DNA from: Phallusia fumigata
Lineage: Eukaryota > Chordata > Ascidiacea > Phlebobranchia > Ascidiidae
Assembly: GCA_008931825.1 (NCBI GenBank)
Contig: QXVZ01017006.1
Span: forward strand, 1-31,955
Reading direction: 5' to 3'
Length of the DNA: 31,955 nucleotides
The notes beneath the pieces were generated by a model, which made no database searches, was not told the DNA's origin, and saw nothing but the letters and a program-made list of their open reading frames with translations. The position numbers and the translations under genes were made by a program. Below, in pieces: positions 23,801 through 31,955 of this stretch. How positions within the stretch are numbered: the first letter of the stretch is position 1; each line of letters begins with the position of its first letter.

Positions 23801-26800
23801 ACAAAGGCACAAGAAAAAACATTTTTTGTGCAAGATGTAACAAGCTACAATTGATTTGTTGGCATTAAGAAATGTCTTAACCCTTTGTCTTGCTCTTTCT
23901 ATCGGTTGCTCATAATTGGATTTGAATGTCTTTTGTGTTCCAAGGACAGTTCCTTGTGTTATCCAATCCATAAGCGCCCATAGATCTCGAACCTTGTTTT
24001 GAACTGGTGTACCTGCAATGTAGGCATACATTATTGCTGGCAAATCAAGAGGTAGGCTTCAATTTTGAAACAGTATCTCTTATGTTATTGCTTGGCACCA
24101 TGGGCGTCGATTCCCGGGGTGGCAGCCACCCCACTAAACATTCCCAGAGCGATTCTTTATGACTGGGTTAGACGAAACACAGGCGAGGCAAGTGCAGAAA
24201 TTTTTCGTGCAATTCGATTTAATCTTTTCGTGCAATTCGATTACGTTTCAGACCGCTTAGATTTGATCATTTTGCCACCCCACACGAAAATAAATATGCT
24301 AAAAAATCGACGCCCATGCTTGGCACTTGAATATGTCTTCTTAAAAATACTACTTGTACAAAGCACAACAATTTGTAAATGCCTTGGTGAAGTTCACATT
24401 TCAGCTCTATTTTTTAATAGCAACTGGCAAAAAAAGTTAACTTTAGAACACTACACACAACTATACCTGTCAAAATGATTCGATTTCTAGCTGGTATTGA
24501 GTGCAACCTTTTGGTGGTTTTCGATGGGTTTTTGATCCGATGACCTTCATCCAGTATGATATAGTCCCACACAAATTCTGTACCATGAAGAGTTTCACCT
24601 AGAGCTTGCCATTGTGTTACAATCAACCCATAAGTGGTAATACACACACTTCGCTTTCGCATACATTGCTGGAGAACCTAAAGAGTTTTATAGGTTTAAA
24701 CCTACATGGCCAAGTTCAAACATATTTACACTCAGAATTCATCCAGTGAAATAAAATAGATAGTAAGCACTGTTGAAAAATAAGATTACTAAAATACTAT
24801 AGAATATCACATATTTTTTTTCTTGTTTTTTCTACAATAAGTTCTAGGTTGCTGTATCAACCAAATCAAACTTCTGGTTTAAAGTAGCACCTTTTTTAGC
24901 ATTTGAGCCCCCAGAAACTATTGGACACTTTTAGAAGCGGGGTATTTGTAGAAATAACATTTTAATAATATTGCCTCATCAATTATGGCAGGAACAGATG
25001 TAGTGAAAAAAAAATTGAGAAAATACAACACATACAGCTTTTCTTTTGTTAGAAGCTCCATGAAAACATTCAATCCGAATTCCTGGTGCCCAGTTCTCAA
25101 ACTCTGCAATCCAGTTTGGAATAACAGAAAGAGGAATGACAAGCAAAACGTTCTTGGCTTTTTTCATGTCAAACATTGCTGATATGAAGGCGATGACTTG
25201 AATCGTTTTTCCTAACCTGTTAAATTTACACTTTTTAGTTAAAAAACAGTTCAACTGCTGTATAAGAGTAGACCAGTGGTTCACACCAGACACCACCTAC
25301 GTCAGGGGTTGGCAACATACAATCTGTGGACCAAATCCTTTCCACCAAGCAAAATCATCTGGCCCACAGCCCCTTTACAAATTGCCTACTTATGAGAATA
25401 TTTTGTGTTTTCTTTGTAAACTGTTACTTTTGGTAGGATTATTCTGTAGCTAAACAATGAGATAATCTGATCAAAATGTTCTAAATTTGCAAGTTTTAAC
25501 AATGTCATAATCAGTGAATGGAACGGAATTGTAAGTGGAAAATAGCATGGTCCATTGAGGACTGGCCAATCTTTTGGCCTGTGGCTTGTGGAAGGTTGCC
25601 AAACCCTGACCCACATGCTGGAATGCTATATAGACTAACAAGTTATGTTGCTCATCCCCAGTTATTTCTCTAACTTCTGGAGTTTTATTCGTAGAGAAAC
25701 ATATCGTAACCAGATAAGTTCATATTTATTGCAATTCCAGTGGTTCTAACAACAGTTTTTCTTTTAGGGCTTAACCAAAGTCAACTTTTTTTCAACCTAA
25801 CACTAACATATTTTTATCTTTTTCTTGTTAATTTTTTATGGTTTGGTGCTTTTAGCTGGTGATGTTGGATTTGATTTATCAGGTTCCATTGTGTTAGAGG
25901 CGAGAGCATTGCTGTTTAGGTTTATCATTCAGCATAATACAACATAAGGGAAAATTTAACCAACAAACTCACCACTTGTAAGTATAAGGCAGTGGCTAAA
26001 ACCTTGCTATTTTTAATTGCTTGCCATTTGTTTTGTTGGCAAAACTTTAACAATAGCTACAGATCAATCTTAATGTACACTGAAATAATAGGTTGTGCTT
26101 ACTTTTATCTTATCATCCAGTTAAAAGTCAAATACCCTTATGACTGAACTTTCAAATACTTACCCCATGTCATCTGCCAAAATCCCCCCTTTCTTTCCTC
26201 TTTTAAACAGATTGTACATCCACTTTATTCCATTGATCTAAAAACAATGTTGACATGAAATAGATCCATACATCGAAACAAGGTGTTTTTAAAAAAAGAG
26301 TAGTGATTTTTTTGAAGAATTTAAGCGTTGTGGCAGCAAAATAATTGGGTAAGGCAATACATGTAACATATTTTAAAAAAGGTTTTGACCTGATGTGGGT
26401 AAAGCCTTTCCACAAGTTTTTTGAATATTACAAGTCCATTGTCAAGTTCAACAAATCCATAATCGTCATCACTTCCCTCCTCATCTTCAGCTATAACTTC
26501 CTGCAAAACAAACAGTTTAAAAGTGTGTGCACTTGATCTAATTTTTCTAATTAACGCCTGTTTTTAAACCCTGTTAGTCTTTAGTGTTCACTTCTAATAA
26601 AGTCCACACTAAACAACCACTTAACAGAAGGAAAAGCACTTCGTATGATTCAGTAGTTCCCAAGTGCTACACAAAACCACATTTTATATTCTGCTGTTTT
26701 TAGTGCTATGGTCAAACTGAAATTAGCCGGCGGGCTGCAAGGGGAGTGGACAATAGTAGAACACTAAAGATGTAAAAATAAATATAAGTGTATTGATGTT

Positions 26801-27889
26801 TTTGCATCTATCCAGAAGGTCTTTTTGGCATTATTGACTAGTGTTTGAAAATTTTTATGGGCAAACCATGTGGCTAGTTTACCACAATATAATTTCCGAC
26901 ATGCAGCCATGGTTATTGAAAGCACTACTGCCACAAATAAGTCAGATTCGTAACAAAGTGAGAAATTTTCTGCCCCACTCATTTTTACTGCAGTTTTGCA
27001 TTTGGGCTATGTGCCATGTACATCACTGTATGCCAGGATTATCAGGGTACAACACTGATTCCGAAGAGACCATCCCAGGCAGCAGTCTGTAGCGGGATTT
27101 GAAGTTAAAACAGCAGTCTATCATGACTGGCTCAGAACTACATGGACTTAGTGGTTTTTCTCTATTTACATCAAATTACAGACACTGCCTGCCGCACAAG
27201 TCATTGTATAGTTGAGATTGAAAGTGTCTTTGACTCTCTTTCAAGCCATTTTGCCATTATATGACAATTCTCAAATTATTCCAACACAAACCTCAATTCT
27301 TTTGATTCGACTCATGATCTTTTCAGTTGGGCAAAGTTGATAAGCTTTCTTAAAGTTTTTGAGCGATTTGTAAAGTTCACCTTCACTTGCATATGTTTTG
27401 CCATCTTGAATCAATTTTTTCAACTCAAGTTTTGTGTTCTCTGGTAAATTTTCTCTGCAAAAAATAATAATTGTAAGCACGCTTTGTGACTGAAGGGTAG
27501 GTTCTAAAAACCGAAGCTGGCTTTTACTTTCAAGTTTGTGTTTCTCTCTTTCATGCTCCTTTCATGTTTTTTCAAGAAAGAGTTTGTAAACTTTATCCAA
27601 ATCCAGTGAAACCAGATAGGTTTAATCTGAAGTCAAGTCAACTCCTCAAATAACCATGGCCTATTGTATTGGCATTAGCTTAACCCAGACTGAGGTCTTG
27701 TTTCACAGTCAAAAAAACAATGGTAACAAGAAAATTTTGTACTATAAGGCTTTTATTACAGACATGCCAAAAATTAACATACATAAACTTTGCGGTCATT
27801 TTTCCGTCAAAGTTCATGTGTAAAATGAAGCGTGGCTTCCACAGCACACAATTAAAAATAATTTACCTGCTTCCCAGAACGCCCGCCAT
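14808..27889 (-). CDS. ERCC6L: ERCC6L / PICH, Snf2-family DNA translocase, complete, 26 exons
   Basis: ATP-dependent translocase that coats ultrafine anaphase bridges and helps resolve sister DNA. Exons in order: 27867-27889, 27292-27454, 26390-26500, 26164-26237, 25036-25216, 24467-24677, 23882-24012, 23660-23749, 22948-23094, 22474-22658, 21982-22073, 21671-21798, 21462-21566, 21028-21146, 20644-20763, 20255-20403, 20029-20126, 19239-19368, 18916-18974, 18049-18126, 17939-17992, 17205-17300, 17017-17145, 16613-16732, 14962-15540, 14808-14897. All phases join, giving 1153 residues (human about 1250). The N-terminal TPR-like helix pair (residues 10-60) ends [13 protein letters not shown]. Motif I is [12 protein letters not shown] (about 118-129), Walker B DEGH (227-230), motif III LTGTPVQN, and motif [13 protein letters not shown] (about 575-585). 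PICH-specific blocks follow: [30 protein letters not shown] and GISDHDLM. After residue 710 the chain is low-complexity; exon 25 adds 193 very acidic residues rich in SDDE/DDV. The C-terminal PICH-family domain of vertebrates is not seen. Confidence 0.95.
15572..16542. mobile_element. Non-autonomous hAT-type element, 971 bp
   Basis: It lies in the ERCC6L intron between exons 24 and 25. The ends are inverted: TAGCGTTGG at the left and TAGGGTTGG when the right end is reversed (8 of 9). Longer subterminal inverted blocks match CAATTGAC(C/T)GGT(T/C)AAATATGGT. The flanking 8-mers GTATTTAT (15564-15571) and GTTTTTAT (16543-16550) match at 7 of 8, as expected for a hAT target duplication. No transposase ORF is seen. 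A second repeat (15910-16050) sits inside it. Confidence 0.75.
15910..16050 (+). repeat. Dispersed repeat copy A, SINE-like
   Basis: It shares GGGGATGTTCA, TATCGAAT, a GATTC(A/G)AATCC block and ATTTTATCC with copy B at 18287-18400 in the same order. GATTCAAATCC resembles a Pol III B-box, suggesting a tRNA-derived SINE. It is nested inside the 971-bp hAT-type element. Confidence 0.6.
17301..17938. other. ERCC6L intron without recognised content
   Basis: A 638-bp intron between exons 21 and 22. Two overlapping 70-residue plus-strand ORFs (17547-17759 and 17629-17844) show no conserved motif. No repeat boundary was found. Confidence 0.5.
18287..18400 (+). repeat. Dispersed repeat copy B, SINE-like
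   Basis: Second copy of the repeat at 15910-16050, in the ERCC6L intron 18127-18915. It carries GATTCGAATCC, a better B-box match than copy A. The ends are not defined by eye and no A-rich tail or target duplication is evident. The remainder of the intron to 18915 shows nothing recognised. Confidence 0.6.
19369..20028. other. ERCC6L intron with an open 105-codon plus-strand frame
   Basis: This 660-bp intron between exons 17 and 18 contains a plus-strand ORF at 19561-19878 starting [16 protein letters not shown], with an acceptor-like TTTTTTAG just upstream. I recognise no family. It may be chance or a small nested gene. Confidence 0.3.
22257..22325 (+). repeat. Relic of the 129-bp tandem repeat unit
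   Basis: ACTGTCTACATTTTATCCAA followed by TCCAGACATTGTTTAATAAT lines up with ACTGTCTAAATTTCATCCAA and TTCGGACACTGTTTAACTAT of the repeat at 1-345. It is in the ERCC6L intron 22074-22473 and shows that the unit is dispersed in the genome, not only tandem. Confidence 0.7.
24099..24318. mobile_element. hAT-type MITE, 220 bp, with perfect 8-bp target duplication
   Basis: Perfect 14-bp terminal inverted repeats CATGGGCGTCGATT / AATCGACGCCCATG are flanked by identical 8-mers CTTGGCAC at 24091-24098 and 24319-24326. Inside are an inverted GGGGTGGC-AG-CCACCCC hairpin near the left end, a matching GCCACCCCAC near the right end, and an 18-bp direct repeat TTTTCGTGCAATTCGATT at 24202-24219 and 24225-24242. 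It has no coding capacity. It lies in the ERCC6L intron between exons 6 and 7. The intact ends and duplication indicate a fairly recent insertion. Confidence 0.92.
25303..25608. mobile_element. hAT-type MITE, 306 bp, older copy
   Basis: Terminal inverted repeats CAGGGGTTGGCAAC (left) and GTTGCCAAACCCTG (right) match at 13 of 14. Flanking 8-mers ACCTACGT and ACCCACAT agree at 6 of 8. Subterminal GGCCCACAGCCC / GGCCTGTGGC continue the symmetry. It lies in the 947-bp ERCC6L intron 25217-26163; the remainder of that intron shows nothing recognised. Confidence 0.75.
26501..27291. other. ERCC6L intron 2, possible decayed repeats
   Basis: A 791-bp intron. CAGTAGTTCCCAAGTGCTAC at 26651-26670 resembles a hAT terminus, but no partner end or duplication was established. 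AGCGGGATTTGAA near 27093 resembles the 3' part of a tRNA-derived repeat. A plus-strand 83-codon ORF (26841-27092) has no recognised motif. Confidence 0.35.
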
Positions 27890-28604
27890 TGTTCCATTCG
27901 GTAAAATGTTGATTCTTCTAAAGACTTTTTAACAGGTTTCTAAAACGATTTGCTCAAACAAGCTAAATAATAAACAAATCCTAGAAAACAAATTGCCGGT
28001 TTACCACTTTTATTGGTTAAGAAGTTGAACTTGAGGGTAACCTGAGACAAAATAAATATTTTTATTTTTTCGCGCCATTTAAATTTTCACACAGGGTCAT
28101 GCACTACGTTTTGTGAACATTTTAAGGGACGGTTATATTTTTTCTTGCGTCGATTTATTGAAACCCATTTTCATACACTGGTTTTATGTACGAAACGCAA
28201 AAAAATGTTACTTTGTACCAACATGCATACAAAGACCGTTTACAACCACGGGCAATGTCCCCTCGATCGTACAAACGCCGACATTTGGACTAAAACTATA
28301 CGCAAGTTTGTTTGGGTAACAAACCGACAGTACTTGTTTGATAACAATAATTGATATTACTTTCTTCGCGGGAAATAGTCGCAGCAAAGCACAAAAGTTC
28401 AGAAAATTTTCTAGCAAACATTTAAAGTTCTGAGAGGCATTTTAATGATTGCCCTCACAGCATGGTTTCCAAAGTCAATTCCTTGATAACACATCAAAAT
28501 AATGAAGTTATATGTTTTTGCTGCGCACATAATTACAAAAACAGTAAAATGTAAAGCAGTGCAAAAGGTGGAGAAAAAGATTGCAATTTAAAGAAAGTAG
28601 GAAA
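27890..28604 (-). promoter_or_regulatory. ERCC6L upstream region with two E2F-like sites
   Basis: Between the ERCC6L ATG (27889) and the UBE2S stop (28605). TTTCGCGCC at 28068-28076 is followed by TTTAAA at 28078-28083 (CHR-like), and TTCGCGGGAAA at 28365-28375 is TTTCCCGCGAA on the minus strand, a strong E2F match. An ATTGGTT CCAAT box lies near 28012. A minus-strand acceptor CTTTAG sits about 30 nt before the ATG and could accept a spliced leader. The UBE2S 3' untranslated region must also lie here; AATAAA is present at 28153-28158 on the minus strand. Confidence 0.5.
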
Positions 28605-30179
28605 TCACAAACGTTTTAGGCCCCTTTTCTTTTCTTTCTTTTTCTTTTCCAAAAGTTTTTCTGCTGCATGTTTTTTAACTGCTGGACCACCACTGGAACC
28701 TTCCATATGTCTATGGATTCCACTGGTGGATGGTTTCTCGTCCAGTTTGTTTGATTTCACTATGGGTGGAAAGGCATGAATTTCCGTCATAAGTTTCGCA
28801 CGCGCTTCGTAATCTTCATACTGTTCCAGTAAAAGTCTTCCAGCTTCTTCATTAAGGGCTGACTCTGGGTTTGGGTGGATGAGTAAACACTTGATAGTCT
28901 GAAAAAGGTCAATCCTGTCAGTCATCAAATAAGTATAAGTATCTGATGCCAAAAAAACAGGGACCAATTTGTACTCCTATGTTTGGTTTAAAGTGAAAAG
29001 AGTTAAAAAAGTTGCAATCTTAAGTTGTAAAGTTAAAAACAATGAATTTAATTTTGCGTGAAATTAGGCTAGCAGTATAATAGGGAATATGTTCACTTGA
29101 TCAAGAATTTGAACGGCATTGCTTAAATCCATTGAAAGTCATCAAATCCCAAACACCATCCTTACAGAACTGCAATAAGGCAAGAAGCTCAATGGTGAAC
29201 TTAATTTAGAAGAACTTATTCAGGTGGATGTCCACTTTTGCAAGAAAAATAAAAATAGTAAAACACAGGCAATTTAGTACCAAAAGAACATTTCGGATTC
29301 CCATTTTCGAGTTCCAATCCTGCTTAAGTGTGTTGACACAAATTTCACCCGATGCACTGACGTTGGGGTGAAATATTTTGGTTAGGAAATAACCCTTTGG
29401 GGGTGATGACGGAAATTCTTTTGTGAGGCATATTTTCATTTTGAAGATGCCACCAGCAAATGGTGTTCCCTCTACACACAGAAACAGTTAATTATTGAAT
29501 ATATAGTTGATACTTGCATATACATGTGATCAACTAGAAATGTTTATTCTAATAGTTCTAAAATGGTTTTTTATTGTTGTTTTGTTACTTCCATTTTTTT
29601 CTATTCTGCTACAAAATCCAGAATAATAAGTAAACTAGTAAACACACGAGGTCCTTCCAAAGTTGCATGGATCTCAGACACATCATCTTCATTCATTGTA
29701 ATTTGTATTCCCTCGACTGGCTCATTTTTCAGAGATGTGAATTCCTTGTACACTTGCCTCACAATATGTGGGGACAGGTTCTCCTGATTTCCATGCTACA
29801 ACAAAGCATGAAGTACGCGATTATAGTAAAGATGTACAGGCAAGTTCATTGTTAGTTACACAAAAACATGTTTGGGTTAAGCATTAATTTTCCATGTCAA
29901 AACCATCTAGTTATGGTTAAGCATGCCTCATTAGAGCCTACATGCTACACCTGCATAACGCAGTCATTTTGTTTGATTGGAAATATAGTATCTCGCTTAA
30001 CCTAAGCTTTTCTTTTAAACTATCAACCTTCTTTTGTTTTACTTTTTGTACAAGCTACATATATATGTGTATATGTGTGTGTGTATGTTATCGGTAGAAG
30101 TCAAAAGATCCTCCATTTTTAAAAAAATATACTATTTCTACAGTAGCAAGTTTATCAACAGTTTCTTTACCATAGACAT
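28605..30179 (-). CDS. UBE2S: Ubiquitin-conjugating enzyme E2 S, 4 exons
   Basis: E2 enzyme that works with the anaphase-promoting complex to extend Lys11-linked ubiquitin chains in mitosis. Exons: 30171-30179 (coding part, tentative), 29648-29795, 29281-29471, 28605-28898; phases join to 213 residues (human 222). The UBC fold is clear: [43 protein letters not shown], and the catalytic Cys in [13 protein letters not shown]. Then come [20 protein letters not shown] and [10 protein letters not shown]. The Lys-rich tail ends LKRL, matching the LRRL tail by which vertebrate UBE2S docks on the APC/C. The first exon is inferred: ATGTCTATG with a good Kozak context and a GTAAAG donor joins in phase to HGNQENLSP. 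The other exons are secure. Upstream neighbour of ERCC6L on the same strand. Confidence 0.93.
30058..30089. repeat. AT/GT microsatellite
   Basis: An alternating purine-pyrimidine tract of about 30 bp, ATATATATGTGTATATGTGT followed by more GT units, in the first intron of UBE2S. It is likely length-polymorphic. Confidence 0.85.
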
Positions 30180-30896
30180 TTTGGAAGCCAATAATGAAGA
30201 CCAAATCTAACAGGTGCACACACAAAATCACCAGCTGTTCTGTAGAAACACAAACAAGAAAGGCAGTTAGTAGTCTGTACAAGCCAGGTTTCTACAAAAA
30301 AAGAATGCTCATAGGTTGGACAGGTACCTTCTATAAAAAAAACGTACACATTTAGCTTGACTGAATAGCCTTTTTTAAACCAAAGCGCCTCTTTTGACCT
30401 TAAATTCCGAAGTAAACAGTCATTACCTATTTTACATGAGGACTATGATGAAAATTTGAGTGCAAGTGTATTATTAGGTCACGAAACACGTCAAATGTGT
30501 CCGTTATCCGAAATTAGTCACTCAAATAGCACTTAGCAGTGACATCACAACACAATATCCAGGACATCGTGGTCACTCAAGCGTTAAGGAAAGTTTAAAA
30601 CAGGTCACGTGGTTCGTGCAGTTGACCAATAAACTTGGAGAATATTGGTTTGCAACAAAACATACATGCAAATTTTTGTGTCACTGTGGATAGGAAGACA
30701 ATGCTGATTAGATTCTTGTTTAAACTCTAACCCACTTGGCTTTGTCGTTCTCCAAACCGCAGCTACCCACAAAGTCCTTCTTTATTAATTTGTAAAAAAT
30801 TTCTAAAATTTCTAAAATTAACATGCATGACAAGACCTTGTTCTAGAATTTGGCAGCAGTTCAATTTAATCACACCAGAGCCTATATATTGACATT
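30180..30896. other. Intergenic stretch upstream of UBE2S
   Basis: About 700 bp. It should hold the UBE2S promoter or outron and the 3' untranslated region of the ORF at 30897-31394, for which minus-strand AATAAA at 30781-30786 is a candidate polyadenylation signal. No poly-A tract is seen after that signal. Nothing else recognised. Confidence 0.5.
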
Positions 30897-31394
30897 TTAC
30901 AGATCAGCGAAAAGGCCTAAAAATGGCCACATGTGGACTGTCGTTATGTAAGCAGGATTATCATGTGGCGACAAAGGTATGGTAAAAGGCACTTCGGACC
31001 TCTTTAAGACGTCAACTGAGAGTTGTGTATATTTGCGAATAACCGTACCTTCGCCAGCTTCACAAGAATCGTTTAAGATGTTAAAAAGTTCTTCGTTAGT
31101 GTTATATGTGGTCGTAATGTATTGTCGACCGATACTAAACGTATTTAGCTGGACTGCAATGTCGTCAGGTATCGCTCCGCCAATATATTCTTGTTTGGGC
31201 GGTAAGGTGAAAAAGTCTAGTGACGTACACCTATCTTTGCACCATTCACGGCAAACGCCACCCCTATAGAACACGTGCGGGCCAGTATAGTCTGATTCAG
31301 GCAGTGTTACCAACAGACTCTCGAGGCTAGTATCGAAGTTAATGAAGTCAACGATCAGGTCCTGATCCTGCTGCTGATCATCTGTATAACTCAT
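30897..31394 (-). CDS. Unrecognised intronless 165-residue ORF behind a spliced-leader relic
   Basis: I do not recognise the family. The ATG at 31394 opens MSYTDDQQQDQDLIVDFINF; an in-frame GTG at 31418 is not needed. The first 35 residues are acidic with hydrophobic DFINFDTSLESLL, reminiscent of a transactivation segment. Four Cys follow within about 60 residues (GGVCREWCKDRC and NDSCE). No signal peptide, membrane segment or zinc-finger spacing is evident. The frame is unbroken and ends at TAA 30897-30899. A spliced-leader-like sequence ends 46 nt upstream of the ATG, so the simplest reading is a retrocopy of a trans-spliced mRNA. Alternatively it is a first exon with a donor such as GTACGG near 31050 and further exons to the left, which I cannot identify. 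Confidence 0.6.
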   Translation of the reverse strand: MSYTDDQQQDQDLIVDFINFDTSLESLLVTLPESDYTGPHVFYRGGVCREWCKDRCTSLDFFTLPPKQEYIGGAIPDDIAVQLNTFSIGRQYITTTYNTNEELFNILNDSCEAGEGTVIRKYTQLSVDVLKRSEVPFTIPLSPHDNPAYITTVHMWPFLGLFADL

Positions 31395-31440
31395 TGATGT
31401 CGCACAGGTGTTTTGCACTTCAGGTTGTTTGTTTATTTAT

Positions 31441-31456
31441 CTTATTCAAATAGAAA
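31441..31456 (-). other. Spliced-leader sequence relic in genomic DNA
   Basis: The minus strand reads TTTCTATTTGAATAAG. From memory the Ciona spliced leader is ATTCTATTTGAATAAG, so 15 of 16 bases agree, all but the first. The leader here is followed by ATAAATAAACAA and not by the GTAAG donor of an SL RNA gene, so this is not an SL RNA locus. Its position, 46 nt before an intact ATG, is where a leader sits in a trans-spliced mRNA. Confidence 0.75.
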
Positions 31457-31559
31457 CCAAGACAAGAAAACAATGCATTAGAGTTTGCTTAAGAAACCTC
31501 AAAGAAACATAAATTACATGGAAAGACTACACTACGCTATGTCAAGAGCTCTTGGCTAC

Positions 31560-31955
31560 TGCCGAGCTACAGCTGTTCTGGGCTTTGACGTCATCCGTGC
31601 ATTATTTAAACTCTGGGTATTTTGGGCGTAACGATGTAAAGCGCTCTTACGATTGGTTAACATGTATGAATCGCACAAACGAACAGCCAATCACAACGCA
31701 GCATATAAAGTACGAAAGACCACACACGAGCATGTCGGTTCAAAGTAGCGCTGCATCCTAATCAAGTTGAGAACGGAAATATTACAAAGTTCACCAGGCC
31801 TTTTCGCCAAGTCAAACAATATAGTTTGGTTAAAGTTTCTCATGAGTCATAAATTTGACATCCATGCGAGCTTTGAGCTCGTACACCGAAAAATCAACTA
31901 TTTTTGCAATCGCTAATTGCTAATTTTGCATAATTTACACTAGTGGTCGCTACAA
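31560..31955 (+). promoter_or_regulatory. Promoter-like cluster: CRE, two CCAAT boxes, TATA
   Basis: TGACGTCA at 31586-31593 and TATTTAAA about 10 bp later; a reversed CCAAT (ATTGGT) at 31652-31657; forward CCAAT at 31687-31691; TATAAA at 31704-31709. The CCAAT-TATA spacing favours plus-strand transcription starting near 31735, for a gene beyond the right edge. No convincing start codon with a long frame occurs before 31955. It could also serve the minus-strand ORF at 30897-31394. Confidence 0.45.

Noticed and set aside
26651..26765. Complete hAT element starting CAGTAGTTCCC
   Set aside because: The opposite end is a poor inverted match and flanking 8-mers differ.
31290..31330. SDYTGPHVF in the unknown ORF resembles the TDYPGPHHF segment of p53-family proteins
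   Set aside because: The match is about nine residues only; none of the following p53 DNA-binding-domain blocks is present.
31441..31456. SL RNA gene
   Set aside because: The leader-like sequence is followed by ATAAAT, not by a GTAAG donor.
1..31955. CRISPR arrays, bacterial operons, prophage or integrated viral genes
   Set aside because: All solid coding regions are spliced animal genes; no direct-repeat/spacer pattern and no viral or bacterial motifs were seen.

Overview
The window looks like a compact, AT-rich chordate genome with many short introns, most probably an ascidian of the Ciona type. Three things point there. All recognisable proteins are animal proteins with clear vertebrate counterparts. 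Introns are mostly 100-1000 bp with ordinary GT-AG borders. A 15-base stretch on the minus strand (31441-31455) matches the last 15 bases of the 16-nt spliced leader that I recall for Ciona. No search was run; families were recognised by eye from conserved segments.

Layout from left to right: (1) 812-6155, minus strand, ten exons covering roughly the N-terminal two thirds of NELF-C/D (transcription pausing); its 3' end lies off the left edge. Its last visible intron holds a three-unit tandem repeat of about 129 bp. (2) 7382-8620, minus, an intronless FEZ/UNC-76 gene (kinesin-1 cargo adaptor). (3) 9141-14413, plus, an ionotropic glutamate receptor, closest by eye to NMDA-type subunits, divergent from FEZ across a ~520 bp promoter region. 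One small amino-terminal-domain exon is unresolved. (4) 14808-27889, minus, complete in 26 exons, ERCC6L/PICH (Snf2 translocase of anaphase DNA bridges), convergent with the receptor. Its introns hold two well-delimited hAT-type elements with 8-bp target duplications, one weaker one, and older repeat relics. (5) 28605-30179, minus, UBE2S (APC/C E2) in four exons. (6) 30897-31394, minus, an unrecognised intronless 165-aa ORF directly behind the spliced-leader relic, so probably a processed copy of a trans-spliced mRNA. (7) 31560-31955, a CRE/CCAAT/TATA-rich segment that could be a promoter for a gene to the right.

Functional links: ERCC6L and UBE2S are adjacent, on the same strand, and both act in mitosis; two E2F-like sites lie just upstream of ERCC6L. 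The palindrome TGACGTCA occurs at least nine times in 32 kb, mostly inside coding exons. The most notable leads are the spliced-leader relic upstream of an intronless ORF, the receptor's tryptophan at the pore Q/R/N site, the intronless FEZ, and the TGACGTCA excess.
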